A stretch of 64,000 nucleotides of DNA from Lanius collurio. Taxonomy: Eukaryota > Chordata > Aves > Passeriformes > Laniidae. A program made the translations under genes and the position numbers. Positions within the stretch are counted from its first letter, which is position 1, and the number at the start of each line of letters is the position of its first letter. Below are positions 36,401-45,580 of the stretch, one piece after another. The notes under the pieces are model-generated. The model saw nothing but the letters and a program-made list of their open reading frames with translations, had not been told where the DNA came from and ran no database searches. The stretch is from NCBI GenBank assembly GCA_020086605.1, contig JACBWW010000087.1, forward strand, positions 412,194 through 476,193, written 5' to 3'.

Positions 36401-39400
36401 CTCATCCTGCAGCTTCATTGAGGAGGACCAAGCTGGGTTTGAGCAACACAAGGGCCAAGAATGAGGGGGCTCTGCAGTGCCCCAGCACGAGATGCTTCCC
36501 CAGGAGAGAAACGTGAACATCCCAACCAGAAAAGTATCACACATGGCAAAAATAACCATAACAACAACTGTGAGTGGCTGTTTGGGGCAGCCCCAGCCCT
36601 CAGACCAACCAAGGAGGTGACCCAAGACTGGGGGGATGGTGGCAGGGGATGTCCCACACCTCGGTGAGCAGCACCAGCCCACCATGGATGAGCAGGAAGG
36701 ACTGAAGAGCAGAATTCCAAACGTGAGCCAGAGGAAGCCACCAGCACCCCCTGAGCTGTGCCAGCCCCGCTGAGGCCACGTGCCAGGAGTTACACCGGGG
36801 TCCCTCAGCCCTTGGGGGCACTGCCCACCTGCCCAGAGGGTGGGGGGAACATGGGCAGGGCTGTCTGGGCTTTTCCTGCCTCGGCCCGAGGCCCTCAGTT
36901 AAGATGGGGGAAGGAATAATCGGATCAGGGAGAAGAAGAAGGGCTCTTTGTGTGCTTGGCCCCGCACACAGCCCTCCCTGCCAGGGCCCTCACCCCAACA
37001 CCAATCCCAGCCAGCCTGGAAGAGGCACAGCCTCCATTCTCTCCCAGGAATCCTCCGGATCAAGCCCAGGTCCAGAGTCCCAGAGCAGGTCCCAATCCCC
37101 TTGCCCCACCTTGGGGACACCCTCCCACCAAAGTGTCACCCAAAAATGGGAATTCAGAACCTGAATGCCCCCAAGGAGGGATGCACCAGGGGCATTCCTG
37201 CTGGGAATGGGGGCTCTGCACCCACAGGCTGCTGGCAGAGTCCCACCCCGGGCAGGGGAGGGAAGACAGGCAGACACTTACAGGGAATAAGCTGATTAAG
37301 CATCTGTCACCTCATCTGAGGCTGGCCGAACACTATAAAGCTCATTTTCTGCCTGAGGCATTTTTATCCCAGTTCCTGCTGCCCAGCCCTTGAGTCTGAC
37401 AGCTGAATTTTCTCCACACGTGTGCAGGGCTCAGCCAGAGCTTTCTTGGCTCCAAACAGCCCTTCCTGGGTGTCTGGGCAGGACCCTGTGTGGGGCACCC
37501 ATCAGAGGGGTGGCATCAGCCCAGTGCTGGTATTTCAGGAGAAATCCTGTTCATCCTGCCAGGAGAACAAGGCTGGTGGGGGCAGCAGGCTGGGGATGGC
37601 TGCAATGTCCCCAGAGCCTGTCCCCAGCAGCTCCCAGGTCCTCACAGCACCAGCCACAACTGCAAAGGGCAGAAGATGATTGACGAGGCTAATGAGGAGC
37701 TGCCCCACTAATTAAGGCTGCAGGCCAACAACTCAGGGCCCTTGGAAGCTGTTTTGGGGCAGCTCGGAGCAGTTTGGTGGATGTGCTCAGCGTGAAAGGA
37801 GAAAATGAATCTGTAGCAACAAGCCAGGTGTTCTCCAGCGTGTAGGAGACAATTGCACAGGAGTTAATTACCACTGGCAAGGATTGCTCCATTCTGCCCT
37901 CATCACATTTAACTCCAGTCAAAAATCTACCTGGGTTATCCCACAGAGGGGCTGGAGCAGTGGGATCACAGAGGGGCAGGGACAGGGACACAGCCCCCCT
38001 CCTGGCACATCCCCAGCTGCAGCCTCGACCACACTCCAGCTCAGCCGGAGCTCTCTGAGGCTGAACAATATCTAAGCTGCAGAAAAGTTGGCAGAATTTC
38101 TGCAGGGAGGAGATTTTTCAGCGGTTTGCAGGTTCAGAGCAGTGTTTGTGTACGTGGATGTGCACAGGGATATGTAAATAGTGTGATTTTCTCAGCAGTG
38201 CCCGTGTAAACACATTGTCCTGAGCATGAAACCGAGGGAATTAATGATGGAACAGGATCCCCAGACAAAGCATCATCCAGAATTCAGCACATCTTCCCCA
38301 AACCAGAGGGAATCAAAGCACAGCCCAGCCCTGGCCCTGCTCAGGGCAGGTCCTGCTCCCCACCGATCCACAAGAGACATTTTAAAGCAACAAATAAAGA
38401 GATAAAAGCCCCCAAAGGGTCTCATGGACCGGCTGAAGGAGCGGGAAGGTGACTCTGTGCTGGCCAAATAAAATTCACCAACTCCCAGGAGGAAGTTTGC
38501 TGAAAGTGAATGTTTTTAAAACACTGTCTGGAGCCTCCAACAAAAACAGCCTGGCAGGATGAGAGGGGTGAAAAGGGCTCCTCACTCCAGAGACAAAAAT
38601 AGCCTTTTCCAAGCCTTCCTCTCACTCCCAGAGTGGGAAGGGAAGGTGACTCCAGAGCCTTCGCACCCCCCTCCAGGTGAGAGCCCGAGAGCTGCCAAGG
38701 AGAAACAGTGGGAAATGAACAGGTTTGTGCCATGGAATGGCTGCACAGCATCACCCCTCACACCCAGGGACGTGCTGGAGCTGCTCCCCTGGCAACACGG
38801 GGTTCATCCCCCTCCATGGGGGCTCTGGCAGGGCTGTCCCGCAGAGGAGAGGTGAATCCAGGTTTGCAGGACACCAACAGCAAAGCAAATATTCAGCAAC
38901 ATTGTGGCAATGAAAGCAATTCTCATTCTCCCCAGATTTTGCCCCCTCAGCAGCACCCACAAGTTGTTTGCCTTCCACGGGCTGCCTGGGCAGAGTTCAG
39001 AAAAACACAGACACAAAACCTGGCAGCCAAGGGTTGAAAGGGCTTTGCTTTGTTCCACTGAGCTGAATTCCCTGGGTAATACCACTCAGCTCTCCGGGAT
39101 TGGCACGGCTTTATTCAGCTGCCAAAAATGAAACTAATGCAAAGCACAAGGTCTCCAGGACACAGCCCTGCTCCCTTCAGTGGGGGAAGAGGCAACAGAA
39201 ACAAGGTCCCTTTTCTCCCCTCTGAGCACACTCCAGCTGCAGCCAGGATGCTCCAGCCCCACTGGTCAGTCCATAAGGAAAAGCTCAGAATCATGGAAAA
39301 GAATAAAATGTCCCAAGTTGGAAGGAGCCCGTGAGGATCATGGAAGTCCAGCCCCTAAATCCTAAGTCCTGCTCAAGCTGGGAGTGGATGTGGCTCAGAC

Positions 39401-42400
39401 TTCTCCTGCACAGGAAAGTCCTGCACAACAGCCGAAGGGCAGCGCTCTGAACACACCCCTGGAAGGGCTCAAAACCCACATGGATGTGGCACCTGGGGAT
39501 GTGGCTCAGTGCTGGCCTTGGCAGTGCTGAGGGAATGGCTGGATCTCATGGTCTCAGAGGGCTTTTCCAATCTTCTTAAGGATTTCGTGGTTCCCTGCAG
39601 GACTGACACTGCAAAGGGACCTGGGCCCACCCATGGCTTCCCTGGGTGACCGTGAGGAGCAGGACAGAGTGGCAGCACCTGGGGACTCCTCGCTGCCACA
39701 CTGCGGAAGCAGCTCGGCTCTAAGGAAGTTTTGTGCCTAAATGGGTCAGCCCTGCTCCAGGAGCACCTTCATCATTTCAGTATCAATATTTAATGCCCAG
39801 CAAAGCCCAGTGCTGCCTCCTCCATCACAGCTTGTCCTGCCCGGCACCATCAGGAGCTGCCCTGAAGGTTTCAAGAGCCAAGTTTCTGTCAAGAAGGAGC
39901 CCATCTGGACAGGCAAAGCCAGGGAAAGAAACAGTCCCCATCTAAAAGGCATTTAGTTCCTCCTGGCTGTCATGCCAGAGGATGAGGGAACCCAAGTTTC
40001 AGGACAAGAGCTCTGAACATCTTTGTTTCGGGGTCTGGGTTTGAAGAGAACTGGGATGAGGATCCACACGGGGCACAGAGCACTCTGGCACTCCAGGAAT
40101 ACCTGTCAGTCAGTACCCACCAGCAGTCACCCCTGCAAGGCAGGGCCATCCTCAAGTCCTCGGGGTTGGGATCTCCACTGAGGAGCCAGAAGGGTCCCCC
40201 AGTCTCCTCCCCACAGATGTGGCACCGAGGGGCTCAGCTCGGCTCCAGGAGCCTCCTTGGCTCTCAAAGGAGCAGGAGCTGTTTGCCCTGTGCCCTGCCC
40301 TGCAACGTGAGCAGCAGCACTGAAACCTTAACCACGAGCAGGCTCAGCACAACAAAGCACTGAGGGCAAAGCCAGCAGCTGCCCCATCCCAGGGAGCAGC
40401 ATCCAGCTGCGGCAGCACGGGGAGCGCTTTGGGACACCTCCGGCAAGACAGGAGCTACTGCTTTCTAACACCTCCTAATCCACGTGTCTGCAGGTGTCCC
40501 ATCACCAGGGAGGCCAGGAACGCCCTCCCAGTCTGCAGGCAAAGGGGATGGAGCAGCATTCCCACCCCAGAACCCCGGGCAGTGCCAGAGCTGAGCCCAC
40601 CACGGAACCCTGGCACCACGGATGGGAGCGGTGCCGCCGCCCCCGGGGATGCTCAGAGCCCCCGGGGTGCAGCCGACAGATTTCCCACATCTGGGCTGCA
40701 GGAAGCCTCAAAGGCAGGGAGCAGAGACAGCAGGGAGCCCAGGGCATGGAATTCGGGGTGGCACAGGCTGGCTCCTGCCTCCTCTACCACGCACATCATC
40801 CCTCCACTGCCAACACACCAAACCAGCCACAGTTTCCCTCCTGAACCACTTGAGGAAGAATCGCTCCCACCCCTCTGGACCTGGAGATAAGGAGGCCGTG
40901 ATACCACAGTAACATCGATCACAGCTGGTGGGGAGCAAAGCACCCTCAGGAATTCTGTCCATGTTTCTGCACGACAATTCAGCTTCGAGTTCGGGGTGTT
41001 GTTGAGCAAACACCTCTTCAAATGCAGAGCTACTCGCACACCACTGCAAACCCATCTTCCGCATGAAAAAATGGCTTTAAAATGAAATGGAGGTTGGGCT
41101 GTAAACGGCAATAATCTCATCTGGCAGGAGGAGACAGATCTGTCTTCGGGGGAAGGAAGAATTGCCAGTCCCTGCTTTCTGCAAAAAGACAATCCGGAGC
41201 AAGGGAGGAGCGGGGAACGGGGAGGGGGCAGAGGGAGCTGCCCGTCCTCACACCCCAGCCGGCACCCCCAGCCCCGGGGCCCGCAGCAGAGCCCAGCCCG
41301 GCAGCTGTGCCGCTACGCCGGGGTCCTGGGAGTGAATCAGCACCAGGGAAGGTGGGATTACGTTGGCGGAAGGTGCCAGCAGCCTCCGTCTCCCTCTGTA
41401 ATTACTCCCCGTGTGTAGGCAGCTGCCTGTAGTGGCAGCATCGGCTCGGGGGCGGCTGACAGCTCCTCCACCAGCTCATTAGCACAGTCACTCCGAGGGT
41501 GAGCGCTGCTTCTGGAAAACGATGACAATGGGCTTCCCGAGCAGAACGCCTCGGGAAAGCCTGCGCGGGAGCAGGAGCCTGGCATGGGGAGCTGCTGCTC
41601 CCGCTCCGGCCCCGCTGCTGCCAAAGCCCGGTGAGTCGGTGGCCGCGGAAGGAGGCAAAGCAAGGGTCAGTCACCCACCCTGGGCCCCCGTGGGCTGGGG
41701 CTCAACAGCACCGTGCCCTTCCTGGGGGTTGTCTCCTCCTGCCCATGGCAGTGTTCAGGCTCCTGCACAGGCCAGGAAAGCACGAGGCAAAAAAACCACC
41801 CGGGTAACACAGATTGAACCACTGGGACTGGTTTTGGATTCAGAGACTTCAACGCTTAAGGAGATCCAGAAGACCCCACTACGTGAGCGCCCAGCTGGGC
41901 TCAGGGGTGCCTGAAGTCCTCAATGGAACAGAGACACATCAGGTTCTTGCAGGCACCACATGCCACACATCTCCAGAGGCCAAGAAAAGCGTTGCTGGCT
42001 TCGGAGGAGACTTTGTTCTCACAAAGGAACACAAATGGAGCCAGGACCATCCTCCTCCAGCTCCCAGCACCAAAACACTGACTTTGGGTGAACCCACGAG
42101 ATCTTCACCAGCTCCATCTTCTCATTCCCTGCATCTGACTGCTCCCACTGACATCCCAAGAAACTGAAGCATTCATTAACTGCCAGAGACCTGTGGACTC
42201 TTCCCAAGCCCATCTCTGGCTGTTGGGGCCAAGGCATCCCGTGCACCTCTGCCCTTGGGTCAGCCAGGTGCCAACGGAGCTCCAGGCCGAGGGCTCCGCT
42301 CTGGCTCCAGCCAGCACTCGCCCCTCACCCCTCGTTGCTTGGGGGGATGGGCTTCACCCAAGTGCAGGTGTTGGGACGGCACAAACTGCCCCACGCTCCT

Positions 42401-43521
42401 TAAGGGCCGTGCCCGGGGAGATGGTGACCTGCTCCCCAACCCTGTCATTAGCCCCGTGCTTCGAGGACAACACACCTCAAACAACAACTGAGTCACCGCT
42501 CAGGCTGTTCCCAGCCCCTGCCTCGGCCCCTCTCTCTGTTTGCCCAGGCGGCTCCGGGCCCAGCGGTGCCGATGCACAAACACCGGGAGCACCCTCGGTG
42601 CCAGCTCTGCCCGAAATCAAGGACAGCCTGCACGGTGGCAAGTCCGGGTACATGAGCTGCGTGGAAGGGTGGCAGGGAGCCCCAGAGACCCCAGCCAAAT
42701 GTCACCAAGATTCAGAGTAGCCAAGATTTTGGGTGCTACGGCGCTAAACAGCTATTACACCCCAGAATCTCCAAAACCAAGACTTCAGAACTTCACTTCC
42801 TCGGTACTTTTTGTACTACATTCTTCTATCCTTTTTTTTTTTTCTGCTCTGTGCTCCCAGGTAACTCAATCCAAGCCCTTAAATCACAGGAAATCGTGCA
42901 AGCTTCCCAGTTTAACAAACGACATCCTGCGTTACACGTTAGGCTACAGCAGTTTTATTAGTCTTGGTCTCAAGACCAGCAGAGCAGAAACCGCTTCCTT
43001 CGGGGGGGGGAAATTAAACCACATAAATTACTGTATTTTCTCAGGACACCGGGAGCAAAGCAGAAAGGAAAAACGGAGACATTCCCGAACTCCGAGAGAT
43101 GGGCAAGGCTCTGGTGGTTCTGCCTGGTGGCAGAGCAGCGAGCGACGGCGGCGCGGGGCTGTCCCGCTCCGGGGTGATGCGGGGACAGCGCTGCCCACCC
43201 CGCGATCGGGCATCCCCACGTGGGCCCCCCAGGGAAGGCCGGGGGTGCCCGGGGAAGGCTCGGGGGCTCCCCCCGCCCCGTGCCCCGGCTAGGGGGGCCC
43301 CGGCGGCCGCAGCCTCCCCGGCCGGCTCCGGGCACACCCCAGGGGCGGCCCCGGCGGCGCCTCCGCCCGCGGCCGCTCTGCCCCCGCGCGTCCCGGGGAG
43401 AGAGGGAAGGGAAATTCAATAATGAAAATAACTCGGATAACAGGAAAACGCCGAGCACCTGTTGCGGACCTACCTTGTAGACATTCTCGGTGAGGCGGTG
43501 CACCTCCTCGGAGCGGGCCAT
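6383..43521 (-). CDS. BAIAP2: BAIAP2 (IRSp53), I-BAR/SH3 adaptor, complete coding set with alternative ends
   Basis: IRSp53 binds PIP2-rich membranes through an I-BAR (IMD) domain and links Rac/Cdc42 to WAVE, Mena, Eps8 and PSD-95 at filopodia and synapses. The coding order on the minus strand is 43521-43474, 36263-36188, 34315-34229, 26420-26359, 26076-26005, 25716-25579, 16095-15943, 14534-14307, 13681-13480, 13057-12856, 12764-12696, 12511-12349, optional 12165-12067, 10730-10696, then one of 10214-10184, 8387-8360 or 6452-6383. All phases agree. Without the cassette the three products are 521, 520 and 534 aa, the same as the lengths I recall for human isoforms 3, 2 and 4. The I-BAR domain is about residues 1-250 (basic patch LKKLRKKSQGSK near 140-150), the partial CRIB ISDPIPGAKPLPVPP near 268-282, TLP phospho-sites near 340 and 360, and the SH3 about 375-440 (ALYDY region as AIFSH; GWFPFSYTRV). 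The start at 43521 (MARSEEVHRL) is preferred by length; an in-frame ATG at 43545 would add eight residues. Confidence 0.96.
6453..8359 (-). other. BAIAP2: Alternative intron / 3' UTR between VEVARF and WH2-tail exons
   Basis: It is intron for the WH2 form and probably 3' UTR for the VEVARF form. It holds an AT-rich block at about 7615-7800 and a GC-rich, CpG-containing block at about 8000-8340. No other coding is supported. Confidence 0.6.
7615..7800. promoter_or_regulatory. AT-rich block with TAATTA and AP-1-type motifs
   Basis: In a GC-rich neighbourhood this stretch holds two TAATTA homeodomain-type cores (7654-7659, 7670-7675) and a perfect TGAGTCA (7757-7763). It looks like a conserved noncoding element, but conservation was not tested. 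Confidence 0.3.
8360..8387 (-). CDS. BAIAP2: BAIAP2 alternative last exon, VEVARF tail
   Basis: Acceptor CCCTTGCAG, then coding for (S)PDVEVARF and a TGA at 8360-8362. It matches the SADVEVARF tail I recall from a mammalian isoform, with Pro for Ala. It is joined from exon 13 in the same split codon, giving 520 aa. It is easily missed because only nine residues are encoded. Confidence 0.85.
9008..10183 (-). other. BAIAP2: 3' UTR of the BAIAP2 PDZ-tail isoform
   Basis: It runs from the stop at 10184 to about 15-20 bases past the minus-strand AATAAA at 9025-9030. It contains a TA microsatellite near 9558-9578. No coding is seen. Confidence 0.6.
9025..9030 (-). promoter_or_regulatory. BAIAP2: Poly(A) signal AATAAA, BAIAP2 PDZ-tail mRNA
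   Basis: Minus-strand AATAAA within GTTTGAATAAAAG, about 1.15 kb after the VSTV stop. It is the first canonical signal met. Confidence 0.6.
10184..10214 (-). CDS. BAIAP2: BAIAP2 alternative last exon, PDZ-ligand tail (VSTV)
   Basis: Acceptor TTCCGCAG, then coding for (S)GSGSLVSTV and a TGA at 10184-10186. The VSTV end is a class I PDZ ligand like the tail of the mammalian short form that binds PSD-95-type scaffolds. The product would be 521 aa without the cassette. Confidence 0.93.
10696..10730 (-). CDS. BAIAP2: BAIAP2 exon 13 (35 bp)
   Basis: It encodes GLDDYGTRSVS and ends with a split AG| of the next codon. The acceptor is CTCCACAG and the donor GCAG|GTAAGA. All three last exons join here. 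Confidence 0.95.
10731..12348 (-). other. BAIAP2: BAIAP2 intron 12-13 (hosts cassette exon)
   Basis: Apart from the candidate exon at 12067-12165 I see nothing coding and no clear repeat. Confidence 0.6.
12067..12165 (-). CDS. BAIAP2: Candidate BAIAP2 cassette exon, 33 codons
   Basis: Read on the minus strand, 99 bases are open between an acceptor GTTTTAG (12166-12172) and a consensus donor GCT|GTAAGT. The length is a multiple of three and phase 0 fits both exon 12 and exon 13, so it can be included or skipped without changing frame. It encodes DYLMPYGCAIKDYSSGLCQA followed by PSAHYKPYTRSTA, rich in Tyr and Pro. I do not recall this segment in the standard mammalian isoforms. A read-through version would stop 21 codons after the donor. 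Confidence 0.65.
12349..12511 (-). CDS. BAIAP2: BAIAP2 exon 12
   Basis: It encodes LQQGKSSSTGNLLDKDDISI, then PPPDYG and KQRPYSVAVPAFSQ. It ends in phase 0 at CAG|GTGAGC, which is the branching point for the candidate cassette exon. Confidence 0.95.
12696..12764 (-). CDS. BAIAP2: BAIAP2 exon 11 (SH3, last part)
   Basis: It encodes RGWFPFSYTRVLDNDGSERV and HT, including the conserved SH3 WFPxxY core. It is preceded by CCTTTCAG and ends CCAG|GTGGGG. Confidence 0.95.
12856..13057 (-). CDS. BAIAP2: BAIAP2 exon 10 (SH3, first part)
   Basis: It encodes AENKTLPRSSSMAAGL (the threonine falls at residue 360 in this numbering, as in mammals) and the SH3 start VQAIFSHAAGDNSTLLSF... to SEKTK. The donor is AAAAT|GTGAGT, which splits the Met codon. 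Confidence 0.95.
13058..13479 (-). other. BAIAP2: BAIAP2 intron 9
   Basis: A short intron with clear GTGAGG donor and CCCCCAG acceptor. Nothing else is seen. Confidence 0.8.
13480..13681 (-). CDS. BAIAP2: BAIAP2 exon 9 (linker)
   Basis: It begins RMSAQEAMPVMNG and contains SLSPPQPQKQLSDSYSNTLP and an AKNSYAS end. The SNTLP threonine corresponds to the Thr340 14-3-3 site known in the mammalian protein. It ends in phase 1. Confidence 0.95.
13682..14306 (-). other. BAIAP2: BAIAP2 intron 8
   Basis: Intronic sequence without a recognisable feature. Confidence 0.8.
14307..14534 (-). CDS. BAIAP2: BAIAP2 exon 8 (end of I-BAR, partial CRIB)
   Basis: 76 codons beginning GKEMLTQKLPLWQQ and ending with IISDPIPGAKPLPVPPELAP and FVG, the CRIB-like, proline-rich segment used for Cdc42 binding. 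Phase 0 at both ends. Confidence 0.95.
14535..15942 (-). other. BAIAP2: BAIAP2 intron 7
   Basis: Intronic sequence without a recognisable feature. Confidence 0.8.
15943..16095 (-). CDS. BAIAP2: BAIAP2 exon 7
   Basis: 51 codons from YIEAISNKQGELENYVSDGY to AITYHAK in the I-BAR domain. Phase 0 at both ends. Confidence 0.95.
18410..18720. promoter_or_regulatory. AT-rich block in intron 6, possible enhancer
   Basis: A low-GC island containing TTTATGTAAATATGC (octamer/forkhead-like) and unlike the surrounding GC-rich intron. Function is inferred from composition only. Confidence 0.25.
21345..21615 (-). mobile_element. CR1 LINE fragment
   Basis: The plus strand carries the reverse complement of the CR1 3' region: CTTCCAGGGATGGGGC, TCTCTGGGCACCCTGTGCCA, a GTCCCTCTCCAGCT segment and the downstream TACTGG block. 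It is truncated and diverged. Confidence 0.8.
21950..22280. promoter_or_regulatory. AT-rich block in intron 6, possible conserved element
   Basis: Unusually AT-rich for the locus, with several TTAAT, TGATTT and CAATTG cores and no repeat identity I recognise. Conservation is untested. Confidence 0.2.
23860..23935 (-). mobile_element. CR1 tail remnant
   Basis: CAGAACCACGGCACATTC followed by GAGTTGGAAGGGTCTCATAG resembles the reverse complement of a CR1 3' end. It is short and diverged. Confidence 0.5.
25579..25716 (-). CDS. BAIAP2: BAIAP2 exon 6 (basic membrane-binding patch)
   Basis: 46 codons beginning AALKKYQTEQRSK and containing AELKKLRKKSQGSKNPQK, the basic patch that contacts PIP2 in the I-BAR domain. 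The donor is CAG|GTAGGG. Confidence 0.95.
25717..26004 (-). other. BAIAP2: BAIAP2 intron 5
   Basis: A short intron with a CACACA stretch next to the exon 5 donor. Nothing else is seen. Confidence 0.8.
26005..26076 (-). CDS. BAIAP2: BAIAP2 exon 5
   Basis: 24 codons from LKSFHNELL to LDSRYLS, in phase 0 at both ends. The acceptor is CTCCCTGCAG and the donor AGT|GTGAGT. Confidence 0.95.
26359..26420 (-). CDS. BAIAP2: BAIAP2 exon 4
   Basis: It encodes DVLFQMAEVHRQIQNQLEEM in the I-BAR domain. The donor is ATG|GTGAGT in phase 0. Confidence 0.95.
29540..29640 (+). mobile_element. CR1 3'-end fragment
   Basis: GGCACTCGGGGACATGGTTA and then GGGCTTTTCCAACCTAAAC follow the CR1 3' consensus in the sense direction. 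Confidence 0.75.
31060..31195 (+). mobile_element. CR1 3'-end fragment
   Basis: GTCCAAGGCCAGGCTGGACA, GGGCTTGGAGCAAGCTGGGC, GGAAGGTGTCCCTGCCCATG and a diverged TCTTCCCATCCAAGCC tail match the CR1 3' UTR order. Confidence 0.85.
32455..32605 (+). mobile_element. CR1 3'-end fragment
   Basis: It has the same modules as the copy at 31 kb, ending CCCTTCCAGCCCAAACCATT and a degenerate tail (GGAATCCTATGA). Confidence 0.88.
34229..34315 (-). CDS. BAIAP2: BAIAP2 exon 3
   Basis: It encodes MTYAAKGYFDALVKMGELA...SKELG in the I-BAR domain. The junction codon A|GC gives Ser before MTY. The donor is TTGG|GTAAGT. Confidence 0.95.
34316..36187 (-). other. BAIAP2: BAIAP2 intron 2
   Basis: Intronic sequence without a recognisable repeat or gene. 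Confidence 0.8.
36188..36263 (-). CDS. BAIAP2: BAIAP2 exon 2
   Basis: It encodes TIMEQFNPSLRNFISMGK... in helix 1 of the I-BAR domain. The acceptor is CCTTTAG and the donor GCAA|GTAAGT, ending in phase 1. Confidence 0.95.
39285..39370 (-). mobile_element. CR1 tail, reverse orientation
   Basis: CAGAATCATGGAAAAGAATA, CCCAAGTTGGAAGGAGCCC and GATCATGGAAGTCCAG are a diverged reverse-complement CR1 3' end. Confidence 0.65.
39455..39605 (+). mobile_element. CR1 3'-end fragment
   Basis: GGAAGGGCTCAAAACCCACA, GATGTGGCACCTGGGGATGT and GAGGGCTTTTCCAATCTTCT match the CR1 sense 3' end. It lies head-on to the reverse fragment at 39.3 kb. Confidence 0.8.
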
Positions 43522-43574
43522 GCCGGGCGGGCCGGGCAGCACCATGGGCGGCGGGGCGAGCGGGGCGGGCGGGC
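43090..43574. promoter_or_regulatory. BAIAP2: BAIAP2 5' CpG-rich region, truncated by gap
   Basis: Very GC- and CpG-rich sequence surrounding coding exon 1 and running into the N gap. It probably belongs to the promoter CpG island; no TSS can be placed. Confidence 0.6.
43474..43521 (-). CDS. BAIAP2: BAIAP2 coding exon 1
   Basis: It encodes MARSEEVHRLTENVYK and ends AAG|GTAGGT in phase 0. The ATG has a good context (GGCATGG). A second in-frame ATG at 43545 would add MVLPGPPG; no stop separates the two. The exon continues toward the N gap. Confidence 0.9.
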
Positions 43575-43967
43575 NNNNNNNNNNNNNNNNNNNNNNNNNN
43601 NNNNNNNNNNNNNNNNNNNNNNNNNNNNNNNNNNNNNNNNNNNNNNNNNNNNNNNNNNNNNNNNNNNNNNNNNNNNNNNNNNNNNNNNNNNNNNNNNNNN
43701 NNNNNNNNNNNNNNNNNNNNNNNNNNNNNNNNNNNNNNNNNNNNNNNNNNNNNNNNNNNNNNNNNNNNNNNNNNNNNNNNNNNNNNNNNNNNNNNNNNNN
43801 NNNNNNNNNNNNNNNNNNNNNNNNNNNNNNNNNNNNNNNNNNNNNNNNNNNNNNNNNNNNNNNNNNNNNNNNNNNNNNNNNNNNNNNNNNNNNNNNNNNN
43901 NNNNNNNNNNNNNNNNNNNNNNNNNNNNNNNNNNNNNNNNNNNNNNNNNNNNNNNNNNNNNNNNNNN
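43575..43967. other. Assembly gap (393 N)
   Basis: A run of N directly upstream of BAIAP2 exon 1. It interrupts the promoter/5' UTR region and separates a CpG island from a C-rich repetitive tract, the usual setting for a sequencing dropout. Confidence 1.
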
Positions 43968-44260
43968 GCAGGAGGGGGTGCCTCCCCCGTGCCCCATCCC
44001 ATACCCCATTCCCCTATTCCCCATCCCGTACCCCACTCCACAGCCCAGTCACATCCCATGCCCCTCCTCCACCCCACCCCAAAACCTACCCTACACTCCT
44101 GCCGTGCCCCGTCCCACAGCCCACGGCCCCACACTATCCCCATATTTTACCCTCAACCCGTATCTCTCGCTGTGCCCCACATCCCTGAGTTGTCCCACAC
44201 TCCAGCCCCCGCTGTACCCCCACCCTTGCTGTACCCCCACTCCTGGGGCTGTGCTCCATC
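43968..44260. repeat. Degenerate C-rich (CCCCATTCCC-like) tract next to the gap
   Basis: The plus strand shows repeated CCCCATCCCATACCCCATTC-type words; the minus strand reads GGGAATGGGG, GGGAATAGGGG and GGGATGGGG. It becomes more degenerate toward 44260. The core resembles the minisatellite upstream of CHMP6. Confidence 0.65.
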
Positions 44261-45369
44261 CCCAGCTGTGCAGTGGGGAGTGGATGGGTGAGGAGCAGTC
44301 GGAAAGGGAAGAGCAGCCGGCGGTTTATGGGGTGCTGGGAAGAGGGGGCACATTGTCCAGGGAGGCCGGGAAAGCAGGGGTGGGATGAGCCGTCACCACA
44401 CAAGGCATGGCTTGGGATGCTCGGCCCAAGGGAGACCAGCCCAGGCAGGAGAACAGAGAGGCAGCCCCTGCCTGCCACTTTGCTGTCCCCAGGCTGTCCC
44501 ACCACCTGGTCAGCCAGGAGAACCAGGATTCTCATGGGAGGCTCTTGCCAGAGCTCCTGGCTGTCAGCAAAGCCATGGATCCCTGTCCTTCACATCCCTT
44601 GGGCCAATGGTTACGACTTTTGCCCAGGTCCTGAGGGACACAAGGAGCAGGACCATGCCCTAGAGCCAGTGCCCCCATCCCTGTCCCCTGCCTCGCAGGC
44701 CTCCCTGCTGGGATGGCCGCTCTCCACAGGGTGATCCGTGGTTAAATGGAGCCTCACGGCCAGGCCGTTCCCATGGGCCAAGCCTTGCCCTCCCTCCTCT
44801 CTGCTGTGAGAAGCAGTGAAACAGTTAAGCAGCTGAGCATGTTATTTTCCATCCTCTCCATCAATTCCGAGAACAAGGAGCCCAGGTCAATACTTTGGTC
44901 CCAGACCTCCCACTGCTGTTCCCCTTCCCGCTCTCCCTCCCAGCCCTGGTGAGGACCACAAGGGCACCGAGAGAAGCTGCTCCCTCTGGCTGCATTTGGG
45001 TCTCATTTTGGCTTCTCCCTCAGAGGTTCCACACTCCAAAGCACAGCAAAGAATTTACAGCCCCTGAACAAGGATTTTCTTGTGTTTCTGGAGTGACCAG
45101 TTAACCCTTTCCCACTGAGGCTAAGGAAAGGGAGCAGCACAGGAACAGGACTGCCTGGGAGATGTTCCCAGGGGAATGCCTGGCTGCCTGCATCGCTGCT
45201 GGGACACCACGGCGCCACTTTCCCTCTCCATCCCTCTCCCACGTGGCCAGACCACAGTTGGCTCTGTCGGGATGCCGCTCCCCCAGCCAGACACCAGCAC
45301 CTCGCTGGCTTTCCAGTGTCGGTGAAGGATTCAGGATCAAGCATCCAGGAGTAGAGTGCCTCTCCCTGC

Positions 45370-45580
45370 ATCTCCATCACCTTATTTTTAGTTACGTTAT
45401 GTAAGTTCTTCGCTACGTCATGGATGTGGGGGGTTCTTGCATCTAATTCCAGTGTGACAGCCCAGCAATTCAAACAAGCTGTTCCTCTGGTGAGGAAGAT
45501 AAAAGGATTTGTAATTTCTGATAATAAAAGAGGCCTTCTGGGACGACCCTCAGAGAATCTTTTGCATCTAGGCCTGTTGG
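45370..45580. promoter_or_regulatory. AT-rich intergenic block
   Basis: It contains TTACGTTATGTAAG (C/EBP-like) and CTACGTCA (a CRE-like half) within an AT-rich stretch. A possible regulatory element, judged by composition only. Confidence 0.25.

Larger units (their letters stand above)
36264..43473 (-). other. BAIAP2: BAIAP2 intron 1 (7.2 kb)
   Basis: It contains CR1 pieces near 39.3-39.6 kb and becomes CpG-rich near exon 1 (from about 43.09 kb). No further coding sequence is supported. Confidence 0.8.

Noticed and set aside
43289..44388. Long frames crossing the N run on both strands
   Set aside because: The N block has no stops by definition; the flanking peptide is CpG-island and simple-repeat translation.
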